From Pseudoxanthomonas daejeonensis (lineage in GTDB: Bacteria; Pseudomonadota; Gammaproteobacteria; Xanthomonadales; Xanthomonadaceae): DNA of 64,000 nucleotides. A model generated the notes under the pieces. That model was not told the origin of the DNA. It did no database searches and saw only the letters and a list, made by a program, of their open reading frames with translations. The position numbers and the translations under genes are program-made. Below, in pieces: positions 38,813-47,391 of the stretch. Location: contig NZ_PDWN01000009.1 of the NCBI RefSeq assembly GCF_010093205.1, positions 62,001-126,000 of the forward strand. The letters run 5' to 3'. Every line of letters begins with the position of its first letter. Within the stretch, counting starts at the first letter, position 1.

Positions 38813-40693
38813 ATGTCCGTCCTGTCCACCGGTACCGGCGCGCTGATCGCATTCCAGCGGGCGCTTTCCACCGTCAGCCACAACGTCGCCAACGTCAACA
38901 CCGAAGGCTACAGCCGGCAAAGGGTCGAGTTCGCCACGCGCAACCCGACCGACTACGGCTATGGCCAGGTCGGCAACGGGGTGAAGATCGCCGACATCCA
39001 GCGCATCGCCGACCAGCTGGCCACTTCGCGACTGCTCGACAGCGGCGGCGAACTGGCGCGCCTGGAGCAGCTGTCGGGCCTGTCCAACCGGGTCGACAAG
39101 CTGTTCTCCGACAAGGCCACCAATGTCGCCGGCCTGTGGTCGAACTTCTTCGATTCGGTCAGCGCGCTGTCTTCCAACGCGGCCGGCACCGCCGAGCGCC
39201 AGGACCTGCTTGCCCAGGCCGGGTCGCTGGCGACGCGCTTCCGCCAGCTCGACGGCCAGCTGCAGTCGCTGGACGCGGAGGTCAACAACGGCCTGGTCGC
39301 CGGCGCGCAGGAGATCAACCGGCTCGCCGCGGAGATCGCGCGGATCAACGAATCCATCGGCGGCAACGTGGCGGGCGCTTCCCCTGACCTGCTCGACCGC
39401 CGCGATCGGCTGGTCAGCGAGCTGGTCGGCTATACCGGCGGCACCGCCGTGGTCCAGGACGGCGGGATGCTCAATGTCTTCACCGCCGGCGGGCAGCCGC
39501 TGGTGGTCGGCAACCAGCCCTCGTCCGTCACCACCGTCGCCGATCCCTACCGTCCCGAACGCCTGCAACTGGCGTTGAGCAGCCAGGGCACAACCGTGGC
39601 CCTGGACCAGCGCACGCTCGGCGGGCGGATGGGCGGATTGGCCGAATTCCGCGCGTCGGTGCTCGATCCGGCGATGGCCGAACTGGGCCGCATTGCCGTC
39701 GCCATGGCCGACACGTTCAACGCCGGCCATCGCGCCGGCATGGACCTGTACGGCGACATGGGCGGCGACTTCTTCTCGCTGCCCGCGCCGAAGGTCAGCG
39801 GGCACGGGGGCAACGCCAGTGGCGCGGGCCTGCAGGCGACCCTGGCCGACGCCGGCGCCGTCACCGGGCAGAACCTGGTGCTGCGTTTCGACGGCGGCGC
39901 CTGGACCGCGACGCGCGCCGACACCGGCGTGGCCGTGGCCCTGGCCGGCACCGGCACCAGCGCCGATCCGCTGCTGGTGGATGGCATCGCCCTGGTCGTT
40001 TCCACCACCCCGCCGCCTGTCGCTGGCGACCGTTTCCTGCTCCAGCCCACCGCCGGCGTCGCAGCGGGAATGAGCGTGGCGATCAGCGATCCGTCGCGGA
40101 TCGCCGCGGCCAGCCCGGTTTCGGGCAAGGCGGACCTGGACAACGTCGGCACCGGCGCGCTGAAAGGCCTGAAGGTCGTCGACGCCGGCGACGCCAACCT
40201 GCTCGACGACGCGGTGATCGAATTCCTCGACGCAGGCCAGTACACCATCGACGGTGCCGGTCCGTTCGCGTTCACCCCGGGGCAGACGATCAGCGCCAAC
40301 GGCTGGAGCGTGAGCCTGGACGGCGCGCCGGCTGCCGGGGACCAGTTCCGCATCGGCCGCACCAGCGCCCGTTCCGGCGACAACGGCAACGCCGCGCTGC
40401 TGGCCAACCTGGACGATGCGCGCGTACTCAACGGCGGCACCATCAGCCTCAACGGCGCGATGGGCGGACTGACCACGATGGTCGGTTCGGCCGCGCGCCA
40501 GGCCCAGTACTCGTACGACGCCCAACAGGTGATCCACGACGACGCGCAGGCGCTGCGCGATTCGATCTCCGGGGTGAACCTGGACGAGGAGGCGGCGAAC
40601 ATGCTGCGCCTGCAACAGGCCTACCAGGCGGCCGCGCAGATCATTTCCACGGCCGACACGATGTTCCAGTCCATCCTCAACGCGGTGCGCTGA
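38813..40693 (+). CDS. flgK: Hook-filament junction protein FlgK (HAP1)
   Basis: Protein of 626 residues. The N terminus has MSVLSTGTGALIAFQRALST, HNVANVNTEGYSRQRVEFAT, and the C terminus has SGVNLDEEAANMLRLQQAYQ then AAAQIISTADTMFQSILNAV. The middle region is a long beta-rich domain. It joins hook to filament and is chaperoned by FlgN. It ends with TGATGA, overlapping the flgL start. Confidence 0.97.
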   Translation: MSVLSTGTGALIAFQRALSTVSHNVANVNTEGYSRQRVEFATRNPTDYGYGQVGNGVKIADIQRIADQLATSRLLDSGGELARLEQLSGLSNRVDKLFSDKATNVAGLWSNFFDSVSALSSNAAGTAERQDLLAQAGSLATRFRQLDGQLQSLDAEVNNGLVAGAQEINRLAAEIARINESIGGNVAGASPDLLDRRDRLVSELVGYTGGTAVVQDGGMLNVFTAGGQPLVVGNQPSSVTTVADPYRPERLQLALSSQGTTVALDQRTLGGRMGGLAEFRASVLDPAMAELGRIAVAMADTFNAGHRAGMDLYGDMGGDFFSLPAPKVSGHGGNASGAGLQATLADAGAVTGQNLVLRFDGGAWTATRADTGVAVALAGTGTSADPLLVDGIALVVSTTPPPVAGDRFLLQPTAGVAAGMSVAISDPSRIAAASPVSGKADLDNVGTGALKGLKVVDAGDANLLDDAVIEFLDAGQYTIDGAGPFAFTPGQTISANGWSVSLDGAPAAGDQFRIGRTSARSGDNGNAALLANLDDARVLNGGTISLNGAMGGLTTMVGSAARQAQYSYDAQQVIHDDAQALRDSISGVNLDEEAANMLRLQQAYQAAAQIISTADTMFQSILNAVR

Positions 40694-41895
40694 TGACCGA
40701 TCGAATCTCCACCGGAATGATGTACAGCCAGTCCCTGTCGGGCATGCTGGCGCGGCAGAAGCAGCTCAATTCGCTGCAGGAGCAGCTCGCTTCCGGGCAG
40801 AAGCTGGTCACCGCCAAGGACGACCCGGTCGCCGCCGGCAGCGCGGTCGGCCTGGATCGCACCCTGGCCGAGCTGGAGCGTTTCGGCAAGAACGCCAACA
40901 CGGTCGCCAATCGCCTGGGGCTGCAGGAAAACATCCTGGCGCAGGCCGGCGACTACATGACCCGGGTCAGCGAGCTCACCATCCAGGCCAACAACGGCAG
41001 CCTGTCCGATGCCGATCGCAGCGCGATCGCCGCCGAGCTGCGTTCGATCCTGGACGGCATGATCAGCGTGGCCAACAGTACCGACGGCAGCGGACGCTAC
41101 CTGTTCGGCGGCAGTGCCGACGATTCAGCCCCTTTCAGCCGCGTCGCCGGGGGCGTGGCCTACAACGGCGACCAGACCCAGCGCCGGATCGAGATCGCGC
41201 CGGAGACGTTCGTCGCCGATGCCACGCCCGGCAGCGAGATCTTCATGCGGGTGCGCACCGGCGACGGGACCCTGGACGCCAGCGCCGACCCGGCCAATGC
41301 CGGCACCGGCGTGATCGGCGGCTACGGACGCGGCAACACGGGCGCCTGGAACGGCGAGGCTTACCGGATCCTCTTCACCGGCGCCAGCACCTACGACGTG
41401 CTAGATGGCGGCGGCGCCACGGTCGGTGGCGGCACCTGGACCAGTGGCGAGGACATCGTCCATGGCGGACTGCGCGTTTCCATCGGTGGCCAGCCGGCGA
41501 CGGGCGATGCCTTCGACGTCGGCCCGGCCGGCACCCGCGACGTGTTCGCGACCCTGCAGGACCTGATCGGCGCGCTGGAAGCGACGGCGACCACGCCGGC
41601 CGAACAGGCCGCGCGCCAGAACGCGCTGCAGGGCGCGATGCGCGATGTCGCGCGGGCGTCGGCACAGATGATCGACGCGCGCGCCGCCGGTGGCGCGCAA
41701 CTGGCCACGATTGACGAAGCCGCCGCGGTACGCGATGCCAACGGCGTCATCATCCAGGGCACGCTGTCGGAACTGCGCGACCTGGACTACGCCGAAGCGA
41801 TCACCCGCTTCCAGATGGAAAGTACCGCGCTGCAGACCGCGCAGACCGTGTTCACCCGGATGCAGGGCATGTCCCTGTTCAACCTGCTGCGCTGA
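40693..41895 (+). CDS. flgL: Hook-filament junction protein FlgL (HAP3)
   Basis: Protein of 400 residues. The N-terminal flagellin-like helix has MTDRISTGMMYSQSLSGMLA, RQKQLNSLQEQLASGQKLVT, AKDDPVAAG; the C terminus has YAEAITRFQMESTALQTAQT, VFTRMQGMSLFNLLR. It forms the second junction layer under the filament. It overlaps flgK and is followed by a strong terminator, closing the unit. Confidence 0.97.
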   Translation: MTDRISTGMMYSQSLSGMLARQKQLNSLQEQLASGQKLVTAKDDPVAAGSAVGLDRTLAELERFGKNANTVANRLGLQENILAQAGDYMTRVSELTIQANNGSLSDADRSAIAAELRSILDGMISVANSTDGSGRYLFGGSADDSAPFSRVAGGVAYNGDQTQRRIEIAPETFVADATPGSEIFMRVRTGDGTLDASADPANAGTGVIGGYGRGNTGAWNGEAYRILFTGASTYDVLDGGGATVGGGTWTSGEDIVHGGLRVSIGGQPATGDAFDVGPAGTRDVFATLQDLIGALEATATTPAEQAARQNALQGAMRDVARASAQMIDARAAGGAQLATIDEAAAVRDANGVIIQGTLSELRDLDYAEAITRFQMESTALQTAQTVFTRMQGMSLFNLLR

Positions 41896-41935
41896 CACCG
41901 CCGCGCCGACGGCGCACATGTGCCAGACCACCCGA

Positions 41936-41970
41936 AGCGACGCAGCCACCTGCGTCGCTTTTTTTCTTTC
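41936..41970 (+). terminator. Intrinsic terminator after flgL
   Basis: AGCGACGCAG and CTGCGTCGCT form a perfect 10-base stem with a CCAC loop, followed by seven T. It separates the flgG-L unit from fliC. Confidence 0.95.
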
Positions 41971-42007
41971 CGGCGCGATCGCTGCATGCCGCACCCCCTA
42001 TCCCCCT

Positions 42008-42140
42008 TGTAGGAGCGGGCATGACCGCGACACCGGGGTGGTGGCAGGGGCGGCGGCGTTTCCTGCGCCAGGAACCTTGTCTCTTCCAACGGTCTCGGCA
42101 CTGTAACCACCCCGGTGTCGCGGTCATGCCCGCTCCTACA
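42008..42140. repeat. REP-type palindromic pair (GTAGGAGC family), copy 2
   Basis: Arms at 42008-42041 and 42107-42140 are perfect 34-base inverted repeats. The outer part begins TGTAGGAGCGGGCATG exactly as at 34684; the inner ten bases are copy-specific, so the pair is symmetrical beyond the shared unit. It occupies most of the roughly 500-base gap between flgL and fliC. That gap otherwise holds only the flgL terminator, the fliC sigma-28 promoter and the fliC leader. Confidence 0.9.
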
Positions 42141-42266
42141 GAGAACCCGGGCTAAATTTCCGGCGCCGCGTGCCGTTACTGGTACCGGCGGGAAACCGCC
42201 ACGGTGGCGCAGCGACGGGTTGCAGCGGAAAAACCGGGGAAGCCGAAAGATTTTCTCCCGACCCGC

Positions 42267-42293
42267 TAAAGCTTCTTGACAAAGCGCCGTTAT
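42267..42293 (+). promoter_or_regulatory. Sigma-28 promoter of fliC
   Basis: TAAAGCTT and GCCGTTAT with an 11-base spacer. The -10 ends 100 bases before the ATG, giving a leader of about 90 bases with AGGAGA just before the start. Confidence 0.85.
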
Positions 42294-42393
42294 CCAAACC
42301 AGCAGCGGCATCGGTCAACTTGATGACCCCCCTGCGGAGGCTCCGGCCAAGGCTCTGAAACCTTCCCGGGATAAATCGCTTAGGAGAATCAAA

Positions 42394-43218
42394 ATGGCAC
42401 AAGTCATCAACACCAACGTGATGTCGCTGAACGCGCAGCGCAACCTGTCCACCAACAGCGCAAGCCTGGCGACCACCATCCAGCGCCTGTCCTCGGGCCT
42501 GCGCATCAACAGCGCCAAGGACGACGCGGCCGGCCTGGCGATCAGCCAGCGCATGACCACCCAGGTCCGCGGCATGGACGTGGCCGCCCGCAATGCCAAC
42601 GACGGCATCTCGCTGGCCCAGACCGCCGAAGGCGCGCTGAGCTCGATCGGCGACAACATGCAGCGTATCCGCGAGCTGGCCGTGCAGGCCGCCAACGGCA
42701 CCAACAGCGCCGAGGACCGCAGCGCGCTGCAGAAGGAAGTCAAGCAGCTGTCCGACGAAATCACCCGCGTCAAGGACAACTCCAACTTCAACGGCACCAA
42801 GCTGCTGAACGGCTCGACCACCAGCTTCACCATCCAGGTCGGTGCCGACGCCGGCGCGGACAACCAGATCGCCATCAGCACGGTCGACATGAGCGCCACG
42901 GCCACCGCCGTCGCCGCCCTGGACATCTCCTCGGCCTCCGGCGCCACCGCCGCGCTGACCGCGATCGACACCCAGCTGCAGTCGGTCAACACCGCCCGCG
43001 CCGACCTGGGTGCCATCCAGAACCGCTTCAGCTCGGTGATCTCCAACCTGCAGACCAGCTCGGAGAACCTGTCGGCCGCCCGCAGCCGGATCCAGGACAC
43101 CGACTACGCCAAGGAAACGGCCGAGCTGACCCGCACCCAGATCCTGCAGCAGGCCGGTACGGCGATGCTGGCCCAGGCCAAGTCGGTTCCGCAGAACGTG
43201 CTGGGCCTGCTGCAGTAA
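42394..43218 (+). CDS. fliC: Flagellin FliC
   Basis: Filament subunit of 274 residues, short among flagellins. It has the N-terminal D0/D1 helices (MAQVINTNVMSLNAQRNLST), the C-terminal D1/D0 helices (ARSRIQDTDYAKETAELTRT, QILQQAGTAMLAQAKSVPQ, NVLGLLQ) and only about 60 residues between them, so D2/D3 domains are essentially absent. The flg22 region (residues 30 to 51) contains RLSSGLRINSAKDDAAG with Asp at position 43. Ser/Thr-rich surface stretches near residues 130 to 195 could be glycosylated. It has its own sigma-28 promoter and a terminator after it, so it is monocistronic. Confidence 0.97.
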   Translation: MAQVINTNVMSLNAQRNLSTNSASLATTIQRLSSGLRINSAKDDAAGLAISQRMTTQVRGMDVAARNANDGISLAQTAEGALSSIGDNMQRIRELAVQAANGTNSAEDRSALQKEVKQLSDEITRVKDNSNFNGTKLLNGSTTSFTIQVGADAGADNQIAISTVDMSATATAVAALDISSASGATAALTAIDTQLQSVNTARADLGAIQNRFSSVISNLQTSSENLSAARSRIQDTDYAKETAELTRTQILQQAGTAMLAQAKSVPQNVLGLLQ

Positions 43219-43253
43219 CTTCGCAACACAGAGCGGTTCCACGCAATACGGCC

Positions 43254-43277
43254 AGGCCCCTCTCCGGAGGGGCTTGT
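43254..43277 (+). terminator. Hairpin terminator after fliC
   Basis: GCCCCTC and GAGGGGC enclose a stable TCCG loop, with a short T-rich tail (TTGT). It lies 37 bases past the fliC stop. Confidence 0.75.
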
Positions 43278-43311
43278 CCGTTTCCGGCCTTCCAGCCGCC
43301 GCCTCCTCCCA

Positions 43312-43327
43312 CGGCATGGAACTTGCC
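43312..43327 (+). promoter_or_regulatory. Sigma-54 promoter of fliD
   Basis: CGGCATGGAACTTGCC: GG-N10-GC with good flanks. The predicted start is about 140 bases before the fliD ATG. Confidence 0.7.
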
Positions 43328-43480
43328 TGTGGAACGGGACCACGGAAGCCCCCGGCTCAAGTCCCGCGGGCATCCGGCCGATAGAGGTTTCAGCAATCCC
43401 GCGCGCCTGCGTGTGGCGCGCACTGGCAGGGCCAGGCCGCGGCCGTGGCAGGCCTGTCGTGACTGGCGAGGAAGAGGAAC

Positions 43481-44821
43481 ATGGCGAACACGATCTCCGC
43501 GTCCGGCTCAGGCCTGGACATCCCCACCCTGGTCTCCCAGCTGGTGACGGCCGCGCGCACCCCGACCGAAACCCGGATCAACAAGGCCGGCTCCACCGCC
43601 ACCTCCAAGCTGTCGGCGATCGGGCAGATCAAGAGCGCCATGACCTCGCTGCAGACCGCGCTGGCGAAGATGGGCGAGGCGGCCGATACGCCCGCGTTCA
43701 AGGCGACGGTGCAGTCCGGGGCGGGCTTCACCGCCACCACCACGTCCAAGGCGGTCGCCGGCGACTACAACGTCGAGGTGGTGAGGCTGGCCAGCGCGCA
43801 GAAGCTGTCCTCGGCCGCCTTCGCCAAGGACGCCACGGTCGGCAGCGGCACCCTGTCCATCACCTGGGGCAGCGGCAAGGACGACAACGCCAAGGTCGCG
43901 ATCGGTGCCGATGCCACGCTTGCCGACATCGCCGCGGCGGTCAACCGCGCAGCGGGCGGCAAGGGCGTCACCGCCAGCGTGGTCACCGCCGACGATGGCC
44001 AGCACTTGGTGTTCAGCGCCACGACCACTGGCGCGGCGGGCACGCTGTCGATCAGCGCCAGCGGCGGCAACGGCGGCCTGGCCGCGCTGACCAACGGCGC
44101 TGGCGGCGGACTCACCCAGGCCGTGGCGGCCACCGATGCGCTGGTGCGGGTGGACGGCTTCGAGCGCACTTCCAGCAGCAACACCATCGGCGACCTGGTC
44201 CCGGGCGTGAACCTGACCTTGACCAAGGCGCTGGCCGGCACTTCGTACTCGGTCAACGTCGCCTCGGACAACAGCAGCCTCAAGAGCTCGATCGCCGCCT
44301 ACGTCACCGCCTACAACAGCGTGGTCGGCACGCTCAAGTCGACCAGCGCCTACAACAGCGATACCCGCACCGCCTCGGCGCTGACCGGCGACTCGCTGGT
44401 GCGCACCCTGCAACAGCAGCTGCGCGGCCATGTCAGCGCCAACGTGGGCGAGCTCAAGGCGCTCGGCGTGAGCGTGTCCAAGGATGGGGTGATGGCCTTC
44501 GACGCCACCGCCTTCGACAGCGCGATCGCCGGCGATCCCGAAGCGGCCAAGGCCCTGCTCGGCAAGGAGGGCGGCTACGGCGGCGCGGTGGCCAAGCTGA
44601 TGGACAACCACCTCGATTCGATCGACGGCACGCTCGTCCTGCGCAGCAACAGCATCAACAAGCAGATCTCCGGCCTGGAGGACCAGCTCGACCGCCTCGA
44701 CGAGAAAATGGCGCGCCTGAGCACCCTCTACACCACGCAGTTCACCGCGATGGAAACGATGATCGTGCAGATGCAGGGCAGCGCCAGCTCGCTCAACAAC
44801 CTGCTTTCGCCGTCCGACTGA
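43481..44821 (+). CDS. fliD: Flagellar filament cap protein FliD (HAP2)
   Basis: Protein of 446 residues that caps the filament and folds incoming flagellin. The N terminus has MANTISASGSGLDIPTLVSQ, LVTAARTPTETRI, and the C terminus has LVLRSNSINKQISGLEDQLD, RLDEKMARLSTLYTTQFTAM and MQGSASSLNNLL. AAGAGG precedes the ATG. Sigma-54 promoter upstream; fliS and fliT-like genes follow. Confidence 0.96.
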   Translation: MANTISASGSGLDIPTLVSQLVTAARTPTETRINKAGSTATSKLSAIGQIKSAMTSLQTALAKMGEAADTPAFKATVQSGAGFTATTTSKAVAGDYNVEVVRLASAQKLSSAAFAKDATVGSGTLSITWGSGKDDNAKVAIGADATLADIAAAVNRAAGGKGVTASVVTADDGQHLVFSATTTGAAGTLSISASGGNGGLAALTNGAGGGLTQAVAATDALVRVDGFERTSSSNTIGDLVPGVNLTLTKALAGTSYSVNVASDNSSLKSSIAAYVTAYNSVVGTLKSTSAYNSDTRTASALTGDSLVRTLQQQLRGHVSANVGELKALGVSVSKDGVMAFDATAFDSAIAGDPEAAKALLGKEGGYGGAVAKLMDNHLDSIDGTLVLRSNSINKQISGLEDQLDRLDEKMARLSTLYTTQFTAMETMIVQMQGSASSLNNLLSPSD

Positions 44822-44830
44822 TGCCGGCGC

Positions 44831-44858
44831 TCAAGCCCGCGGGCAGGCCTGCCGATAA
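44831..44858 (+). promoter_or_regulatory. Possible sigma-28 promoter of fliS
   Basis: A perfect GCCGATAA (44851-44858) with a weak -35, TCAAGCCC, 12 bases upstream. The -10 ends 86 bases before the fliS ATG. The spacer equals that of the flgM promoter. It would give late fliS expression independent of fliD. Confidence 0.45.
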
Positions 44859-44944
44859 GGACCGTATCCGGCATTGCGGCCCCACCCGCGAAGGCTGTCC
44901 CGCCTTTCGATCCCGACCGGTCCCGCTCTCCGAGGAATGACTCC

Positions 44945-45358
44945 ATGTACGGTTCCAGCCGCCACTTCGCCGAGCAGTACCGCAAGACCGGTGTCTCCGC
45001 CAAGGTCAACGAGGCCGATCCGCACCGGCTGATCTCGCTGCTGTTCGAAGGCGCCGGGCAGCGCATCCGCCGGGCCCAGGCCTGCCTGGCGCAGGGCGAT
45101 CCCGCGCACAAGGGCAAGGCGATCGGCGAGGCCTGCGCGATCATCGGCCACCTCAACGGCTCGCTGGACCACGAGGCCGGCGGCGAAGTGGCGTCCAACC
45201 TGTCCGCGCTGTACGACTACATCGTCCGCCGGCTGATCGAGGCCAACCTGCACAACGACCGGGCCGCGCTGTCCGAGTCGCTGGACCTGCTCGGCGAGAT
45301 CGAATCGGCATGGAACGCCATCCCCGAGGCGCAGCGCGCCATGGCGGTCGAGTCATGA
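44945..45358 (+). CDS. fliS: Flagellin export chaperone FliS
   Basis: Helical chaperone of 137 residues that binds flagellin C-terminal helices before export. Signatures are EADPHRLISLLFEGAGQRI, RRAQACLAQGD, and LNGSLDHEAGGEVASNLSAL then YDYIVRRLIEANLHND. The ATG at 44945 has GAGGAA upstream. The fliT-like gene overlaps its stop (ATGA). Confidence 0.96.
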   Translation: MYGSSRHFAEQYRKTGVSAKVNEADPHRLISLLFEGAGQRIRRAQACLAQGDPAHKGKAIGEACAIIGHLNGSLDHEAGGEVASNLSALYDYIVRRLIEANLHNDRAALSESLDLLGEIESAWNAIPEAQRAMAVES

Positions 45359-45660
45359 CCGGCACGGCGGCACGGCTGGACGCACTGCGCGGGGCGATGG
45401 CTTCGATCCGTGCCACGCTCGAGCGCGACGACCTGGCCGCCCTGCCCTCGATGATCGACGACTACGACGTCGGCGTCCGCGAGTTCTGCGCCCTGCCCGA
45501 TGCGCGCCTGTTCGCCGGCGAGATCGGTGCGCTGCGCGACCTGCAGCTGGACACGATCGAACGCATGCGCGAGCGCAAGGGCCTGCTGCTCGACCTGATC
45601 CGCCAGCAGCGCCAGTCGACCCAGGCCGCGAGCGCGTACGCACGCGCCGGCACGCGCTGA
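45355..45660 (+). CDS. fliT: FliT-like small helical protein
   Basis: Protein of 101 residues overlapping the fliS stop by ATGA, in the place of fliT. FliT is the FliD export chaperone. The sequence is almost all helix (LDALRGAMASIRATLERDDL, ALRDLQLDTIERMRERKGLL, LDLIRQQRQS). FliT is poorly conserved, so the name rests on position, length and helical content. Confidence 0.65.
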   Translation: MTGTAARLDALRGAMASIRATLERDDLAALPSMIDDYDVGVREFCALPDARLFAGEIGALRDLQLDTIERMRERKGLLLDLIRQQRQSTQAASAYARAGTR

Positions 45661-45698
45661 TCCCCGCCCACCTCCCGCATACCGACCGCAGCCACGCC

Positions 45699-45938
45699 AT
45701 GAACGCCACGCTCGACGCCCTGCATGCCGACCTGCTGGACCTGCGTGACGCGCTGGACGGCGAGGACTACGGCAACGCCGGCGACGTGCTGGCCCTGCAC
45801 GACCGGCGCATGCGCCAGTACATCGACACCGTCGGCCTGCAGGCACCCATGCAGGCGTTGCGCGACCTTTTGCGGATGCAGCACCTGCTGCACGAGGATC
45901 CGCGCGTGGTGCCGCGTCCCCATGGGCTGTCGTCGTGA
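45699..45938 (+). CDS. Small helical protein in the fli cluster
   Basis: Protein of 79 residues (MNATLDALHADLLDLRDALD, RRMRQYIDTVGLQAPMQALR, DLLRMQHLLHED). No family recognised. Its helical character and place between the fliT-like and PilZ-like genes suggest a second small export or assembly factor. The downstream gene starts within its stop (GTGA), so the two are translationally coupled. Confidence 0.65.
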   Translation: MNATLDALHADLLDLRDALDGEDYGNAGDVLALHDRRMRQYIDTVGLQAPMQALRDLLRMQHLLHEDPRVVPRPHGLSS

Positions 45939-46507
45939 GCGCGCACTGGCCCGACGCGGCCGCCGGCGTCGAAGCGGCGCTGTTCGACGAGACACTGGCC
46001 TGCGAAGCGATCCTCCCGGCCGGCTTCGCGCCCGGCACCGGCGCCGCGCAACTGCAGCAGGCCGAGGCCCTGTTGAAGGGCCTGGCCCAGGTCGAGGACC
46101 TGCGGGGCGAGGACAGCGGCGAAGAGAAGCGCGGCGAGCTGCCGCAACTGGCCCAGCGCATGGACGCCAAGCTGGACCTGCTGCTGGTCCTGCTGGGGCG
46201 GCTGGTCCGCCAGTCAGCGCACGCGCTCCCCGCGCAGCCGCTGCGCTGGTCGGTGCACGGCCTGCGCCTGGCGGTGCCGGACGACGCCGGACTGGCCATC
46301 GGCAGCGCCGGCATCGTGCGCCTGCAGCCCTCAGAATGGCTGCCCGACGACCTGGAACTGCCCGCGACCGTGGCCGCCAGCGCCCTGGTCGACGGCCAGG
46401 CCTGGCTCTGGCTGCGCTTCCGGCCGTTGCCGGCCAGCCTGGAAGATGCGCTGGAACGGCACCTGTTCCGGATGCACCGCCGCGAGGTCGCCGCGCGCAG
46501 GCGTTGA
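45935..46507 (+). CDS. Atypical PilZ-like protein
   Basis: Protein of 190 residues. A helical N-terminal half (AQLQQAEALLKGLAQVEDLR, GELPQLAQRMDAKLDLLLVL) precedes a beta-rich half (LRWSVHGLRLAVPDDAGLAI, GIVRLQPSEWLPDDLELPAT, WLWLRFRPLP) that resembles the PilZ barrel found in this place in Xanthomonas flagellar clusters. The RxxxR and D/NxSxxG residues that bind c-di-GMP are not evident, so it may not bind the nucleotide. The start is GTG 45935, overlapping the previous stop. Confidence 0.6.
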   Translation: MSAHWPDAAAGVEAALFDETLACEAILPAGFAPGTGAAQLQQAEALLKGLAQVEDLRGEDSGEEKRGELPQLAQRMDAKLDLLLVLLGRLVRQSAHALPAQPLRWSVHGLRLAVPDDAGLAIGSAGIVRLQPSEWLPDDLELPATVAASALVDGQAWLWLRFRPLPASLEDALERHLFRMHRREVAARRR

Positions 46508-46579
46508 GACGGGCGTCCTTTCCCCTGCCGCCCCGCTGGGCTAAGGTGGGGGCCGGTTCCGGGGAGCCCCCATCCGCCC

Positions 46580-47212
46580 GTGCGTGTCCTGATCGTTGAC
46601 GACCATACCCTCGTACGGGCCGGCCTGAGCCGGCTGCTGCAGACCTTCACCGGGGTGGATGTGGTCGCCGAGGCCATGAATGCGGACCAGGCGATCGACC
46701 TGGCCGTGATGCACCGCCCGGACCTGGTCCTGCTCGACCTGTCCCTGCCCGGCCGCAACGGGCTGGAGGCGCTCAGCGGCATCCTCGGCAAGGTGCCCAC
46801 CACGCGCGTGGTGATGATGTCCATGCACGACGATGCGATGCACGTGCGCGATGCGCTGGATCGCGGCGCGGTCGGCTTCGTGGTCAAGGACGCCGCGCCG
46901 CTGGAGCTGGAACTGGCGCTGCGTTCGGCTGCCGGCGGCGATGTTTTCCTCAGCCCGCGCATCTCCTCGAGGATGATCGCCCCGCTGCTGGGCAAGTCCA
47001 AGCCGGTCGGGGTGGCGGCCCTGCCGCCACGCCAGCGCGAGATCCTGTCCCAGATCGGTCGTGGCCTGAGCAGCAAGGAGATCGCCGCCGACCTGGGCAT
47101 CAGCGTCAAGACGGTGGAGACCCACCGCGCGCGGATGATGGAGGCACTCGGATGCCGCCGCGCCAACGAACTGGTCCTGCTCGCGGTCAAGCACCTCAAC
47201 GAACTGGGTTGA
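46580..47212 (+). CDS. NarL/LuxR-family response regulator
   Basis: Protein of 210 residues with an N-terminal receiver (VLIVDDHTLVRAGL, LVLLDLSLPGRNGLEAL with Asp near residue 54) and a C-terminal LuxR-type helix-turn-helix (LPPRQREILSQIGRGLSSKE, IAADLGISVKTVETHRARMM). No kinase lies next to it; the HisKA_3 kinase at 23080 is of the class that pairs with such regulators. Start GTG 46580. A loose TTTCCC/TAAGGT pair 17 bases apart (46519-46547) may be its promoter. Confidence 0.9.
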   Translation: MRVLIVDDHTLVRAGLSRLLQTFTGVDVVAEAMNADQAIDLAVMHRPDLVLLDLSLPGRNGLEALSGILGKVPTTRVVMMSMHDDAMHVRDALDRGAVGFVVKDAAPLELELALRSAAGGDVFLSPRISSRMIAPLLGKSKPVGVAALPPRQREILSQIGRGLSSKEIAADLGISVKTVETHRARMMEALGCRRANELVLLAVKHLNELG

Positions 47213-47391
47213 CGCCGGTTTCCCAGCGGACCGTCGGCCGCGGCGCCGGAAATCCGTGGCCATGTCGGGGAAACCCCTACGCCATGTAGGGAAATCGACT
47301 ACCCGACTCGGGGACGCCCCGATTCAATTCCCGTCATGCCGGGCGCACGATGCCCCCATCGCGCCAGGGAGCCCGGCGCACGGGGATCAAA

